In this document: one piece after another, positions 43,319 through 53,297 of the stretch
Position numbering within the stretch: the stretch's first letter is position 1
Layout: each line of letters starts with the position of its first letter
Source: Parabacteroides acidifaciens
Lineage (GTDB): Bacteria; Bacteroidota; Bacteroidia; Bacteroidales; Tannerellaceae
Direction: 5' to 3'
Length of the DNA stretch: 64,000 bases
Assembly (NCBI RefSeq): GCF_003363715.1
Contig: NZ_QREV01000012.1
Coordinates: 45,495-109,494 of the forward strand
Made by a program: the position numbers and the translations under genes
The notes under the pieces: generated by a model
Database searches by the model: none
What the model was told of the DNA's origin: nothing
Seen by the model: only the letters and a program-made list of their open reading frames with translations

Positions 43319-44341
43319 ATGGCTAAAAAAGAATATACATACGAGGAAATATGCCGGGATATAGTGGCAAAAAAGTTTGCGCCTGTCTATATTATGATGG
43401 GTGACGAACCTTTTTTTATGGACCAGATAACGGAATTGTTGCTCGAAAATGTATTGGAGGAATCCGAACGGGATTTTAACCAGGTTATCATGTATGGAGC
43501 CGATACGGATGCAGCTACGATAATAAATGCGGCACGCCGTTTTCCGATGATGTCAAAATATCAGTTAGTGGTAGTCCGGGAAGCACAATTAGTTCGTGAT
43601 ATAGAAGTGCTGTCGAACTATGTAAAAAATCCATTAATGTCGACTGTTCTGGTCATTAATTACAAATATAAAACGTTGGACCGCCGCAGGGCATTAGCAG
43701 CTGCGACCGATAAAATAGGCGTATTATTCGAGTCTAAAAAAATCCCCGATTATAAGATGCCGGCCTTTATCAGTTCATTCATGCAACTACGTTCTATAGG
43801 GATCGATAATAAAGCCGCTCAAATGCTCTCAGATTTCCTTGGAAACGATTTAAGCCGCTTGAGCAAGGAATTGGATAAACTGGCGTTGATCCTGCCGGAA
43901 AAGGGAGCAAAACGCATCACGCCGGAGTTAATAGAGCAGAATATCGGAATCAGTAAAGAATACAATAACTTCGAGCTGATAAAGGCACTTGCCATGAAGG
44001 ATGTCCTGAAGGCAAACAGGATTGCCCAGTACTTCGAAAAGAACCCGAAAAGCAATCCGATCCAGATGACCCTTCCTGTATTATTTAACTACTTCTCAAA
44101 CCTGTTGATCTGCTATTATACGAAGGACCGTTCCGAGACCGGTCTGATGACGGCACTTGGTCTTAGGGGAACTTTCCAGGTCAAAGATTATCTTTTGGGA
44201 ATGCGAAACTATTCGGCTATGAAGGTCTTTAACCTGATCAGTGATATCCGTATGACGGACGCCCGCTCGAAAGGAGTGGAAAATACATCGGTATCGGATG
44301 CCGAACTTCTGAAGGAGCTACTCTACAAAATACTTCATTAA
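43319..44341 (+). CDS. holA: DNA polymerase III delta subunit
   Basis: A 340-residue clamp-loader subunit. Motifs are VYIMMGDEPFFMDQITE at the N-terminus, FNQVIMYGAD, and LSRLSKELDKLALILPEKG in the middle, with a C-terminal helical collar domain. It opens the sliding clamp during loading. The P-loop is degenerate, as expected for delta. The gene ends just before a long hairpin terminator. Confidence 0.93.
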   Translation: MAKKEYTYEEICRDIVAKKFAPVYIMMGDEPFFMDQITELLLENVLEESERDFNQVIMYGADTDAATIINAARRFPMMSKYQLVVVREAQLVRDIEVLSNYVKNPLMSTVLVINYKYKTLDRRRALAAATDKIGVLFESKKIPDYKMPAFISSFMQLRSIGIDNKAAQMLSDFLGNDLSRLSKELDKLALILPEKGAKRITPELIEQNIGISKEYNNFELIKALAMKDVLKANRIAQYFEKNPKSNPIQMTLPVLFNYFSNLLICYYTKDRSETGLMTALGLRGTFQVKDYLLGMRNYSAMKVFNLISDIRMTDARSKGVENTSVSDAELLKELLYKILH

Positions 44342-44364
44342 ACAACTTTTTATACCCAATAAGC

Positions 44365-44436
44365 AGAAAGAAGGGGCTTTTTCCTGGAATAACAAAAAAA
44401 TAGACCGGGAAAATAAGCCTCTTCTTTCTGTTTTTC
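44365..44436 (+). terminator. Long hairpin terminator after holA
   Basis: AGAAAGAAGGGGCTT (44365-44379) pairs with AAGCCTCTTCTTTCT (44415-44429), extended inward by TTTTCCTGG / CCGGGAAAA, and followed by a T tract. Confidence 0.8.
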
Positions 44437-45071
44437 AGTTCATTATACTCATTTTAACCCACTCGTGAGTTGAATATTTATTCTCGCCTTACCATCCGTT
44501 CACAAAAATCATCAAAAAAGAGAGGTTTAGCCTTCACCAATGCCAAAAGAGATTGGCCAGGTAAGATAACATTCGTAAATCGGGACATTCTGTCAGTATC
44601 CCATAATATCAAAACAAATTATAGTATTGAAATGTAAACCTAATTACAGGTGTTACGATTGTAAACACGACTGTTTGTATAATTTATGTACGAATACAAT
44701 TGTATTCTGTAAACAAAATTCAATAAGGAAACATTTGTTTATGTTTACATTACTATTATAAACTGGTAAAAACAGACCTTTCAGCCAAACTTTCTATTTT
44801 TCGCATAAATAAGCATAAACCAGTTAATTACGTTGAAATATTAATCTGACACGTTAATTATAAGGCTACATCTGTGTACAAATGCTCATAAAAACAAAGA
44901 ACAATCTTGTTTTTGTGTTTTATAATGATAAGGATAACAATAAAATAGGTTATATAGTGAAAGTATTACTTTAACATGGTTTTTATGCTTAAAATCCCTG
45001 TTTACAATAATAACCATTACAAATGTATTCTGTTGTATATAAAAATATCAGTTTAAGTTTATATAGATAAA
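44437..45071. promoter_or_regulatory. AT-rich gap with five TGTAAAC/GTTTACA sites
   Basis: No gene is visible. TGTAAAC occurs at 44633, 44660 and 44708, and its inverse GTTTACA at 44743 and 45000. The 44708-44749 pair faces each other around a 28-bp centre. A further copy (tgtaaacaaaattc, identical over 14 bases with 44708) lies before serB. The cluster precedes an XRE-type regulator gene and may be its operator region; this is inference. Confidence 0.45.
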
Positions 45072-45102
45072 TTGCACAATTGAGAATTATAGTTTATATT
45101 TG
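45072..45102 (+). promoter_or_regulatory. Promoter of the XRE regulator gene
   Basis: TTG at 45072-45074 and TATATTTG at 45095-45102, 20 bases apart, fit the Bacteroidetes consensus. Confidence 0.6.
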
Positions 45103-45188
45103 TATCGTTATTGGTTTGTGTATGATTTTTGATAAAAAGCAGACACAATGTCAGTATTTTGCTAAACAAATTAAGGATATACAGAAAG

Positions 45189-45638
45189 ATGATAGAACGT
45201 ATCACTAAAATAAGGGAACGGGAAGGTATGACTCCTTCTAAATTTGCTGAAGCAATCGGTATCCAGCGTTCAGCCATGTCACATATTTTGAATGGAAGAA
45301 ATAATGTTAGCCTGGATGTCCTTATTAAAATTCTGGAACGGTTCACTTATGTAGATTCCGACTGGCTCCTCTTTGGCAAAGGTGAAATGATACGGGAACA
45401 TGTGTTGACACAGCCTGATTTGTTCCAAAATACGGCGATAAATCCGTCCGAAGGGCAAGCTGCTCTCGAATATCGCAAGGAAACGAGGGTTGACACACCT
45501 GTAAACAATACAAAAATGCCTGTAGTAGAGCAAATTATACAGCAAGAAACGAATGCTAAAAAAGTTAGTAAAATAATGATTTTTTATTCTGATAATACAT
45601 TTGATACTTTTATAAGCGAAAAAGACAAGAAAGAATAG
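45189..45638 (+). CDS. XRE-family HTH regulator
   Basis: A 149-residue protein starting MIERITKIREREGMT. An upstream in-frame start at 45129 is rejected because it adds atypical residues next to the promoter. The HTH covers residues about 3-60 (SKFAEAIGIQRSAMSHILNG then NVSLDVLIKILERF). The C-terminal half is low in structure, ending SEKDKKE, with no ligand domain. It stands alone before pyrK. It could control itself through the TGTAAAC sites upstream. Confidence 0.88.
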   Translation: MIERITKIREREGMTPSKFAEAIGIQRSAMSHILNGRNNVSLDVLIKILERFTYVDSDWLLFGKGEMIREHVLTQPDLFQNTAINPSEGQAALEYRKETRVDTPVNNTKMPVVEQIIQQETNAKKVSKIMIFYSDNTFDTFISEKDKKE

Positions 45639-45643
45639 CTTGT

Positions 45644-45675
45644 TTTGGTTTATACATCATATTCATGTATCTTTG
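45644..45675 (+). promoter_or_regulatory. Promoter of pyrK-pyrD
   Basis: TTTG (45644-45647) and TATCTTTG (45668-45675) are separated by 20 bases, an excellent match to TTTG-N19-21-TAnnTTTG. The pyrK ATG follows 23 bases later. Confidence 0.75.
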
Positions 45676-45698
45676 TATAGAATTTGACTAATCATTAT

Positions 45699-46478
45699 AT
45701 GAAGAAGTACATGCTTGACATGAAGGTGACTGAAAACCGCCGCCTTCACAAAAATTACTGCCTGCTTAAACTAACATCTGATCAGATCTTGCCGGAAATG
45801 CTTCCGGGCCAGTTCGTACAGGTACGTGTGGATAACTCTCCTACAACATTTCTTCGTCGTCCCATCTCTATTAATTATGTGGACAGAGCGACAAATGAAT
45901 TGTGGCTACTGATTCAATTGGTCGGTGACGGAACACGCCGGATGGCCGAATACAAGCCGGGTGATATTGTAAATATTATGTTGCCTTTGGGAAACAGTTT
46001 CACAACGCCTGCCGATAAAGGCGAAAAACTCCTGTTGATCGGTGGCGGGGTCGGTACAGCTCCGATGTTATACTTGGGGGCAGTCTTGAAGAATGTCGGA
46101 TATACACCGACTTTCCTTTTGGGAGCCCGTTCGAAAGAGGATGTGTTACAATTGGAACAATTCGAACAGATCGGGACCGTATATGTTACAACTGAAGACG
46201 GTTCATTGGGCGAAAAAGGATATGTGACCAATCATTCCATATTGAAAGAAATTCATTTCGATCGGATTTACACTTGTGGACCTAAGCCGATGATGATGGC
46301 TGTGGCCAAATATGCGGACACTGTTTCCACCTCTTGTGAAGTCTCTCTTGAAAACACAATGGCTTGTGGTATAGGTGCTTGCCTGTGCTGTGTGGAAAAG
46401 ACTAAGGATGAGCATCATGTGTGTGTGTGTACTGAAGGACCTGTATTTAATATAGAAAAATTGACATGGCTGAATTAA
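45699..46478 (+). CDS. pyrK: Dihydroorotate dehydrogenase electron-transfer subunit
   Basis: A 259-residue protein with a ferredoxin-reductase-like layout. The start [15 protein letters not shown] is set by the promoter; an ATG five codons upstream is also possible. FAD binding is at FLRRPISIN, nucleotide binding at [14 protein letters not shown], and the 2Fe-2S cysteines lie at the end ([17 protein letters not shown] and HHVCVC). It takes electrons from PyrD to NAD+. It overlaps pyrD by 13 bp. Confidence 0.94.
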   Translation: MKKYMLDMKVTENRRLHKNYCLLKLTSDQILPEMLPGQFVQVRVDNSPTTFLRRPISINYVDRATNELWLLIQLVGDGTRRMAEYKPGDIVNIMLPLGNSFTTPADKGEKLLLIGGGVGTAPMLYLGAVLKNVGYTPTFLLGARSKEDVLQLEQFEQIGTVYVTTEDGSLGEKGYVTNHSILKEIHFDRIYTCGPKPMMMAVAKYADTVSTSCEVSLENTMACGIGACLCCVEKTKDEHHVCVCTEGPVFNIEKLTWLN

Positions 46479-47377
46479 ACGTAAACATAGGTAATTTACA
46501 ATTGAAGAACCCGGTTATGACAGCATCGGGTACTTTCGGGTACGGTGTGGAATATTCCGATTTCATGGATATCTCCCGGTTGGGCGGTATCTTTGTGAAA
46601 GGTACAACTATCCAGCCACGTGAAGGTAATTTGTATCCCCGCATGGCGGAAACACCATCCGGAATGTTGAATGCAGTAGGCCTGCAAAACAAAGGCGCAC
46701 AGTATTTTGTCGATCATATTTATCCGGATATTAAGGATATCGATACGAACATGATCGTCAATGTGAGCGGTTCATCTGTCGAAACGTATGTGGAATGTGC
46801 CGAAAAGATTGCCGAACTGGACAAAATTCCGGCTATCGAACTGAATATTTCCTGCCCGAACGTGAAGCAGGGAGGTATGGCATTCGGGGTAACGACTTGC
46901 GGGGCAAGTGAGGTTGTGAAGGCAGTCCGCAAGGTTTATCCGAAGACCCTTATTGTAAAACTTTCCCCTAATGTAACCGATATTACGGAGATTGCCCGGG
47001 CGGTAGAAGCTGAAGGGGCAGACTCCGTTTCACTGATCAACACGATGCTGGGAATGGCTATCGACACCGAGAAGCGTAAACCGGTATTATCTACAATAAC
47101 CGGTGGCCTTTCCGGTCCCTGCGTAAAGCCGGTTGCCCTGCGGATGGTATGGCAGACATATAAGGCCGTGAAGATTCCTATTATCGGTTTGGGAGGTATT
47201 TCCAATTGGAAAGATGCAGTCGAATTTATGCTTGCAGGAGCAACAGCTATCCAGATCGGGACATATAATTTTGTTGATCCGACTGCCAGTATAAAGGTTA
47301 TAGAGGGGATGGAAGACTATTGCAACAGGCATGGATTTTCATCTGTCCGGGAACTGATCGGTGCATTGGATGTATAG
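46466..47377 (+). CDS. pyrD: Dihydroorotate dehydrogenase, class 1B catalytic subunit
   Basis: A 303-residue TIM barrel. Motifs are [27 protein letters not shown] with the catalytic-base Cys typical of class 1, [12 protein letters not shown], and [19 protein letters not shown] with GATAIQIGT for FMN phosphate binding. It oxidises dihydroorotate to orotate in pyrimidine synthesis and works as a heterotetramer with PyrK, encoded just upstream in overlapping frame. Confidence 0.95.
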   Translation: MAELNVNIGNLQLKNPVMTASGTFGYGVEYSDFMDISRLGGIFVKGTTIQPREGNLYPRMAETPSGMLNAVGLQNKGAQYFVDHIYPDIKDIDTNMIVNVSGSSVETYVECAEKIAELDKIPAIELNISCPNVKQGGMAFGVTTCGASEVVKAVRKVYPKTLIVKLSPNVTDITEIARAVEAEGADSVSLINTMLGMAIDTEKRKPVLSTITGGLSGPCVKPVALRMVWQTYKAVKIPIIGLGGISNWKDAVEFMLAGATAIQIGTYNFVDPTASIKVIEGMEDYCNRHGFSSVRELIGALDV

Positions 47378-47421
47378 GAAAATTATATGAAAGAATCCCT
47401 TTGGGAGAAATAAAAGAAAGA

Positions 47422-47466
47422 AAAGTCTGTAAAACGTGTATAACAAGCCGTTTTACGGACTTTTTT
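47422..47466 (+). terminator. Terminator after pyrD
   Basis: AAAGTCTGTAAAACG (47422-47436) pairs with CGTTTTACGGACTTT (47449-47463), ending in a T tract. Confidence 0.85.
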
Positions 47467-47488
47467 ATTGTATTTTTATCTATTCGAA

Positions 47489-47520
47489 TTGTTATTATTC
47501 CAATTATTATTATATCTTTG
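47489..47520 (+). promoter_or_regulatory. Promoter of the alpha-galactosidase gene
   Basis: TTG (47489-47491) and TATCTTTG (47513-47520) are 21 bases apart. The gene starts 62 bases downstream. Confidence 0.6.
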
Positions 47521-47581
47521 CTCGTATATATAATAAACCTTGGATTTGTAATATCAAATTAATAATTTATAGAAGAAAAAC

Positions 47582-49741
47582 ATGAAGATCAGACTCCTTT
47601 TTTTGCTATGCTTGATGGCTGTATCAGCAGTGCTGAGAGCTAATGAGAAAACTGTAATACCCATTACAACCGACAATATTAGCCTTATTTATAAGGTTGA
47701 TGACAGCAACGGGCGATTATATCAGTCCTATCTGGGGCAAAAGTTATCTTTTGACTCGGATATCGCACAGTTGCCGCTCGGGAATGAAGCGTATATAACA
47801 CATGGAATGGAAGACTATTTCGAGCCTGCAATCCGTGTTTTACATAATGATGGAAATCCTTCTTTGCTTTTGAAGTATGTTTCCCACGAAAGCAAGCAAC
47901 TTCAGCCGGGAGCGAATGAGACTGTGATTACACTGAAGGATGATAAATATCCTGTAGAAGTGAAGCTGCATTTCATTGCCTATCCGAAGGAAAATATTAT
48001 TAAAGAATTTGCGGAAATATCCCATCAGGAGAAAAAGCCGGTAACCCTTTATAATTATGCTTCCTCTTTGCTTCATCTGAACAGCGGCAAGTATTTTCTG
48101 ACCGAGTTTTCGGGAGATTGGGCGCACGAAGTGAACATGAAGGAAAGCGAGCTTTCTTTTGGGAAAAAGATGCTGGATACGAAATTGGGAAGCCGTGCCA
48201 ATATGTTCTGTTCCCCGTTTTTCCTGCTTGCCCTGGATCGGAAAGCGGAAGAAAATGTGGGAGAAGTTTTGTTTGGAACAATCGGATGGACAGGTAATTA
48301 CCGTTTCACTTTCGAAGTGGACAACGAAAACAGTTTACGTATTCTTTCCGGGATCAACCCGTATGCTTCGGAATATTCCCTGAAACCGAACGAGGTGTTC
48401 CGTACACCGGAATTTATATTCACGTACAGCGCGGAAGGAAAAGGAAAAGCCAGCCGCGATTTCCAACGCTGGGCACGTAGATATCAGTTGAAAGACGGTG
48501 AAAAGCCCCGTATGACCTTGCTGAATAACTGGGAAGCGACCTACTTTGACTTTAATGAAGACAAATTGATTGCGATTATGGACGAAGCTGCGACTTTAGG
48601 GGTAGATATGTTCCTGCTTGACGACGGCTGGTTTGCCAATAAGTATCCCCGTAGCAGTGACCATCAGGGATTGGGCGACTGGGAAGAGACAGTAACCAAG
48701 TTGCCTAACGGTATCGGAAAGTTGGTTAAGGAAGCGACGGATAAAGGTATAAAGTTCGGTTTGTGGATTGAACCTGAAATGGTAAATCCGAAGAGCGAAC
48801 TGTATGAAAAACATAAGGATTGGGTGATTCATCTGCCTAACAGGGATGAATATTACTTTAGAAATCAGATGGTTCTGGATATGAGCAATCCGGAAGTGCA
48901 AGATTTTGTGTATGGCATTGTGGACGGTTTGATGACGAAATATCCGGGTATTGCCTATTTCAAATGGGATTGTAATAGTCCGATTACGAATATCTATTCT
49001 CCGTATTTGAAGAATCAGCAGTCTCATTTATATATCGAACACGTACGTGGTTTATATAATGTTTTGGAACGTATCAAGCAGAAATATCCAAACTTGCCGA
49101 TGATGTTGTGTTCCGGTGGCGGTGGCCGTTGCGACTATGAAGCACTGAAATACTTTACCGAATTCTGGCCGAGTGACAATACCGAACCGGTGGAACGCAT
49201 CTTTATTCAGTGGGGATATTCACACTTCTTCCCTGCAAAGAGCATGGCCGCCCACGTCACGAGTTGGGGAAAACAGCCAGTTAAGTTCCGTACGGATGTT
49301 GCCAGTATGTGTAAGTTAGGCTTTGATATCCGGATCAATGAAATGAGCCAGGCTGACCAGCAATATTGCAAGGAAGCTGTGGCAAACTTTAAACGTTTGA
49401 GCGACGTGATTCTGGATGGCGACCAGTATCGTCTGGCATCTCCTTATGAAAGCGAACACGCTGCCGTTATGTATGCGAATGAAAGTGCAAACAAGGCTGT
49501 TCTGTTTGCTTTCGATATGTATCCGAGATATGCAGAGATGATGCAACCCCTTCGTTTACAGGGATTGAAAAAAGATGCCCGTTATGAACTCAAGGAAATC
49601 AATCTGGTTCCGGGAACTAAGTCCAGACTGGAATGTAACGGCCGGACCTTCTCGGGTGAGTTTCTGATGAATGTGGGGATTCCGGTCTTTTCAAGCAGAC
49701 CGACAAACAGCCACGTGATTGAAATCACGGAGGTCAAATAA
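47582..49741 (+). CDS. Alpha-galactosidase, GH36
   Basis: A 719-residue exported glycoside hydrolase with a signal peptide (RLLFLLCLMAVSAVLRA). An N-terminal beta-sandwich precedes the catalytic barrel (about 300-620) with FLLDDGWFANKYP, FGLWIEPEMVNPKSELY, the nucleophile Asp in YFKWDCNSPITN and the acid/base Asp in FWPSDNTEPVERI. A C-terminal beta domain ends the protein. It removes alpha-galactosyl residues from oligosaccharides. It has its own promoter and is not part of a polysaccharide locus here. No SusC/D pair is adjacent. Confidence 0.92.
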   Translation: MKIRLLFLLCLMAVSAVLRANEKTVIPITTDNISLIYKVDDSNGRLYQSYLGQKLSFDSDIAQLPLGNEAYITHGMEDYFEPAIRVLHNDGNPSLLLKYVSHESKQLQPGANETVITLKDDKYPVEVKLHFIAYPKENIIKEFAEISHQEKKPVTLYNYASSLLHLNSGKYFLTEFSGDWAHEVNMKESELSFGKKMLDTKLGSRANMFCSPFFLLALDRKAEENVGEVLFGTIGWTGNYRFTFEVDNENSLRILSGINPYASEYSLKPNEVFRTPEFIFTYSAEGKGKASRDFQRWARRYQLKDGEKPRMTLLNNWEATYFDFNEDKLIAIMDEAATLGVDMFLLDDGWFANKYPRSSDHQGLGDWEETVTKLPNGIGKLVKEATDKGIKFGLWIEPEMVNPKSELYEKHKDWVIHLPNRDEYYFRNQMVLDMSNPEVQDFVYGIVDGLMTKYPGIAYFKWDCNSPITNIYSPYLKNQQSHLYIEHVRGLYNVLERIKQKYPNLPMMLCSGGGGRCDYEALKYFTEFWPSDNTEPVERIFIQWGYSHFFPAKSMAAHVTSWGKQPVKFRTDVASMCKLGFDIRINEMSQADQQYCKEAVANFKRLSDVILDGDQYRLASPYESEHAAVMYANESANKAVLFAFDMYPRYAEMMQPLRLQGLKKDARYELKEINLVPGTKSRLECNGRTFSGEFLMNVGIPVFSSRPTNSHVIEITEVK

Positions 49742-49780
49742 AACAAATACCTGTAATTGCGTGTTGCAAAGCAATAGAGT

Positions 49781-50485
49781 ATGTTTGAACAGATAAATGA
49801 TATATTACAAAACACGGTTATTACTCCTTACACGGCAGCAGTCAAGTTACTGATCAGTTTCTTTTTGGGAGCAGTCATCGGGATAGAGCGTCAGTTCAGA
49901 AGACGGGAGGCCGGTATGCGTACCTTTACCCTTATTTGTATGGGTTCGACAGCCGCTATGCTGGTCTCTATCTGGATTCCGCAATGCTATCCCAACTTCC
50001 TGAACGGTGATCCGGGACGTATTGCAGCACAGGTGCTTTCAGGTATCGGTTTCCTGGGGGCTGGGGCGATCATCCAGAGTCACGGGAGTGTGCACGGGTT
50101 GACTACCGCTGCATGTATTTGGGTAATGGCAGTGATAGGTTTGGCAGTAGGAGCCGGGATGTATGTTCCGGCTGCTATTGCAACTGTCATAACACTGTTT
50201 ATCTTGGTGAGCTTGGAACGATTGGAGAGAAGGATGTTTCTGAATGGAGTTAATAAGATTTTGACTATTACCTGTTCTACAGCGACACCCGACTTGAAAG
50301 TAATGCGTAAGATATTGGAAGACAAGGGCGTTTTCATCGTAAGTGTTTCCTTTGAGACTTTCTATCTGGACGACCGGTCTGTGATCACCTATAAAGTAAA
50401 TGTGAAAGCTATCTCTTCTTATACAAACCTGTTCAATGAAATACGGAAATTGGGCATTGTTACACAAATCAGATTGATGGCATAA
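49781..50485 (+). CDS. MgtC/SapB family membrane protein
   Basis: A 234-residue protein. The N-terminal part has about four to five membrane helices with the family signature FFLGAVIGIERQFRRREAGM and GIGFLGAGAII. The C-terminal domain (about 160-234) has an ACT-like fold (ILTITCSTATPDLKVMRKIL). MgtC-like proteins are involved in Mg2+ adaptation or transport regulation. It lies 39 bp after the alpha-galactosidase and may share its transcript. It is 4 bp from the convergent C_GCAxxG_C_C gene. Confidence 0.92.
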   Translation: MFEQINDILQNTVITPYTAAVKLLISFFLGAVIGIERQFRRREAGMRTFTLICMGSTAAMLVSIWIPQCYPNFLNGDPGRIAAQVLSGIGFLGAGAIIQSHGSVHGLTTAACIWVMAVIGLAVGAGMYVPAAIATVITLFILVSLERLERRMFLNGVNKILTITCSTATPDLKVMRKILEDKGVFIVSVSFETFYLDDRSVITYKVNVKAISSYTNLFNEIRKLGIVTQIRLMA

Positions 50486-50489
50486 GCCA

Positions 50490-50963
50490 TCAATCCAATT
50501 CTCCTTTCAGCATTCTTCCTGCGATGCGTGCAGCATCTTCAATAAACTTGCCACAGGGACGCTTCTGATAATATTCTTTTGTACGGGCAGACGGTGCCGG
50601 AGTTGTTGCTGCGGCATCTTCAGGCGGTAAAAGCCGACGGCAAATAACCGTTCCATGCTTTTCTTTAAACAGATCCGCCATTTTCTGTACTATCGCATAG
50701 TTTTTCGTACGGGCTTCCTGGTCATTAATATCCAAGACAGGATATTTGAAACCGGCCAGCATAGCCATTGCGCTGACAGTTCCGCAAATCTCACGCATGC
50801 GTCCTACGCCACCACCGAAAGAGACAGACATTTTCTTTGCCAACTCCATATCCAGTTCAAATACATCCGAATAGGCTAAAAACACAGACTGTGCACAGTT
50901 ATATCCCGCTTCGAAGTTCCGGACTGCCTGGCTTGCACGTTCTTCGATATCAAAGTCTTTCAT
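50490..50963 (-). CDS. C_GCAxxG_C_C family protein
   Basis: A protein of about 157 residues starting MKDFDIEERASQ (a start six codons upstream at 50981 is possible). It has the family's spaced cysteines: GYNCAQSVFLAYSD, FGGGVGRMREICGTVSAM, and RPCGKFIEDAA near the end. These proteins are small, probably redox-active or metal-binding, and often of unknown function. It is the last gene of the serB operon, 21 bp after the Dabb gene. Confidence 0.85.
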   Translation of the reverse strand: MKDFDIEERASQAVRNFEAGYNCAQSVFLAYSDVFELDMELAKKMSVSFGGGVGRMREICGTVSAMAMLAGFKYPVLDINDQEARTKNYAIVQKMADLFKEKHGTVICRRLLPPEDAAATTPAPSARTKEYYQKRPCGKFIEDAARIAGRMLKGELD

Positions 50964-50984
50964 AATAATACCGTCTTGCATGCC

Positions 50985-51287
50985 TTAGCATTCGTAATCC
51001 ACACAAGCTCTGTCTGCTTTCACCGGGCCTATAATACCTTTGGATACGGCAATATGTTCGGGATGGTTTGCATATGTGCAGACATCTTTCAAAGTGTCCA
51101 GCTCCGTAGTCAGGATAATATCCCATGTCTCTTCCGGATTCACATTGAAGTCAACACGAATCATGCGCAAAACATCGATTTTATCGATCAAAGCTTCCAA
51201 ATTTGTTTTGATTTCCTGCATTTTAGCCTGTTTGTCGGCCGGAGTTGCAAACTCTTTCAGTTTAAACATTACGATGTGTCTGATCAT
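50985..51287 (-). CDS. Dabb-domain protein (stress-responsive A/B barrel)
   Basis: A 100-residue protein beginning IRHIVMFKLKEFAT with the characteristic HIVMFK, then NLEALIDKIDVLR and a C-terminal AYANHPEHIAVS-like segment (YANHPEHIAVSKGI). It forms a ferredoxin-like dimeric barrel; the role is unknown. It lies 16 bp after serB. Confidence 0.88.
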   Translation of the reverse strand: MIRHIVMFKLKEFATPADKQAKMQEIKTNLEALIDKIDVLRMIRVDFNVNPEETWDIILTTELDTLKDVCTYANHPEHIAVSKGIIGPVKADRACVDYEC

Positions 51288-51303
51288 TGTCTTATTAATT
51301 TAG

Positions 51304-52530
51304 TTACATTTTTTCATCCAAATATGAGTCTTTATAGCCGAGGAAATACAAGATACCGTCCAGTCCGATCGTAGAAATAGATTGTTTGGCGGTAGCTTTC
51401 ACTTTCGGCTTGGCATGGAAAGCAATTCCCAGGCCGGCAATACTGATCATCGGCAGGTCGTTGGCCCCGTCACCTACGGCAACAGTTTGGCGGATATCTA
51501 CATTCTCAACCTGTGCAATCAAACGAAGCAATTCGGCTTTCCGCTTGCCATCAACGATATCGCCTACGTATCGGCCTGTCAACTTTCCGTTCTCCACTTC
51601 CAGTTCATTAGCATATACATAGTCGATATTGTATTTCTGTTTCAAGTAATTACCAAAATAGGTGAATCCGCCGGAAAGGATCGCGATCTTGAAGCCGACC
51701 TTTTTCAGGATACGCATCAGCCGGTCAACCCCTTCTGTAATCGGCAGGTTTTCTGCAATTTCCTGCATGACGGACACATCCAATCCCTTCAGCAGCGCAC
51801 AACGTTGACGGAAACTCTCGCAGAAATCGATCTCGCCCCGCATTGCCGCTTCCGTAATCGCCTTAACCTGGTCGCCGACACCGGCACGTATGGCCAATTC
51901 GTCTATTACTTCCGTTTCGATCAGCGTCGAATCCATATCGAAGCAGATCAGGCGGCGCATACGGCGGAACATACTTTCTTCCTGGAATGAAATATCCATT
52001 TCCTGTTCAGCCGAAAGTTTCATGAAGTCAGCTTTCATCTGCTCTTTATCCCGGGGAGTTCCCCGCACGGAGAATTCAACGCTTGCCTTAGGCGTACGGG
52101 CGTTCTCGTCCAGCGGAATACGTCCTGTCAGACGCTTGATGTCGTCGATGTTCATATCCTGGTCGGCAACAATACGGGTTACGCCGGCAATTTGACGGGC
52201 TGTCAGTTTCCGCCCCAGGATCGTTATGATGTACCGGTTCTTTCCTTGCATGGAAACCCATTGATTATAGGCATCTTCGGTAATCGGATTGAAGCGGATA
52301 TTTACACCTAACTCATAGCTTTTGAAAAGTAATTCTTTCAATATATCTCCGGAATTTCCTTCACTGCTTTGAAATAAAATACCTAAAGACAAGTTATTAT
52401 GGATGTCTGCCTGGCCTATATCCAGAATAACCGCGTTATTTTTGGCCAGTATCTCGGTAAGGGCAGCAGTTACCCCCGGACGATCCGTACCATTTATAGT
52501 TATCAGTATTATTTCGTCTTTTTGTTCCAT
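51304..52530 (-). CDS. serB: Phosphoserine phosphatase with N-terminal ACT domains
   Basis: A 408-residue enzyme. The start MEQKDEIILITING is chosen; a longer in-frame start at 52620 adds a hydrophobic stretch from the promoter region. Two ACT-like domains (residues about 1-180) precede a HAD phosphatase with nucleophile Asp in ICFDMDSTLIE, the motif II Ser in LSGGFTYF, and VGDGANDLPM. It makes serine from phosphoserine. It heads a minus-strand operon with the Dabb and C_GCAxxG genes. A TGTAAAC site lies just upstream. Confidence 0.94.
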   Translation of the reverse strand: MEQKDEIILITINGTDRPGVTAALTEILAKNNAVILDIGQADIHNNLSLGILFQSSEGNSGDILKELLFKSYELGVNIRFNPITEDAYNQWVSMQGKNRYIITILGRKLTARQIAGVTRIVADQDMNIDDIKRLTGRIPLDENARTPKASVEFSVRGTPRDKEQMKADFMKLSAEQEMDISFQEESMFRRMRRLICFDMDSTLIETEVIDELAIRAGVGDQVKAITEAAMRGEIDFCESFRQRCALLKGLDVSVMQEIAENLPITEGVDRLMRILKKVGFKIAILSGGFTYFGNYLKQKYNIDYVYANELEVENGKLTGRYVGDIVDGKRKAELLRLIAQVENVDIRQTVAVGDGANDLPMISIAGLGIAFHAKPKVKATAKQSISTIGLDGILYFLGYKDSYLDEKM

Positions 52531-52687
52531 ATTTACTATATTTGTAAGGCAAAGGTACACAAGATATGTACAAAAACCGATTGTTTTGTAAACAAAATTC
52601 GCATATCCATTGTTATTCATTTAGACACATTATATTACTAACAGAACCTGGCAACCTTAAGAAGTCCTGACTGGCAGGCAAACAAAG

Positions 52688-53215
52688 ATGAAGATTCAGT
52701 TTGAAATTAAGGAAAAATTGCCTGAAATTATTGCTGAAATAATGCATTCAGACAAATGGCAAACGAATGTCCTGGAAAAGATGAACGGCCTGGAGCGGGT
52801 AACGATCAAAGATTCTAACTACGATTCAGAGGCATGTATTGAAATCTGGAAGAATGAAATCCACATCCGGACGGCATGGTCCAATTACACCTATCGTATT
52901 TTTACCCGTGGAAATGCTGTTTGGTGTGAGTATATCGGGGCCTATCGTGGTTTACTCGAACAGCATCTTTTACCTTCTCTCACTCCTAAAATGAATATCC
53001 TGGATTCGGAAGTAACAGAAAGTTCTTTAACCGGAAACAAGAGGCAAACCTTGCGAACCTACAGTACGGAGAATCTGAAATTGAAAAACTTCCGTCGTGA
53101 CAACTTCAAAGAAGAATACAACGTCGCTTCCCCGCAAGACCACCCGACAGTCGTATATGACGAATATATAAAGGAAGGGATGCCGATGCCTTCACCTTAT
53201 AGTAAAGACAAATAA
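52688..53215 (+). CDS. Hypothetical protein, 175 residues
   Basis: Not recognised. The protein is soluble, starting MKIQFEIKEKLPEIIAEIM, with a mixed alpha/beta middle (EACIEIWKNEIHIRTAWSNY, then YRIFTRGNAVWCEYIGAYRG split) and a charged tail. No signal peptide or membrane helix is present. It is divergent from serB, alone, and closed by a strong terminator, so it is probably a real gene. Confidence 0.7.
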   Translation: MKIQFEIKEKLPEIIAEIMHSDKWQTNVLEKMNGLERVTIKDSNYDSEACIEIWKNEIHIRTAWSNYTYRIFTRGNAVWCEYIGAYRGLLEQHLLPSLTPKMNILDSEVTESSLTGNKRQTLRTYSTENLKLKNFRRDNFKEEYNVASPQDHPTVVYDEYIKEGMPMPSPYSKDK

Positions 53216-53235
53216 ATACGGTAATCATGATAAAA

Positions 53236-53279
53236 GAGAAAGCGTCTTTCCTTTGAGGGGAAAGGCGCTTTCTTTTTTA
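53236..53279. terminator. Terminator shared by two convergent genes
   Basis: GAGAAAGCGTCTTTCC (53236-53251) pairs with GGAAAGGCGCTTTCT (53259-53273) and is followed by TTTTTT. It separates the 175-residue gene from the TonB-type gene. Confidence 0.8.
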
Positions 53280-53297
53280 CCGGGGAATATGAGATTC

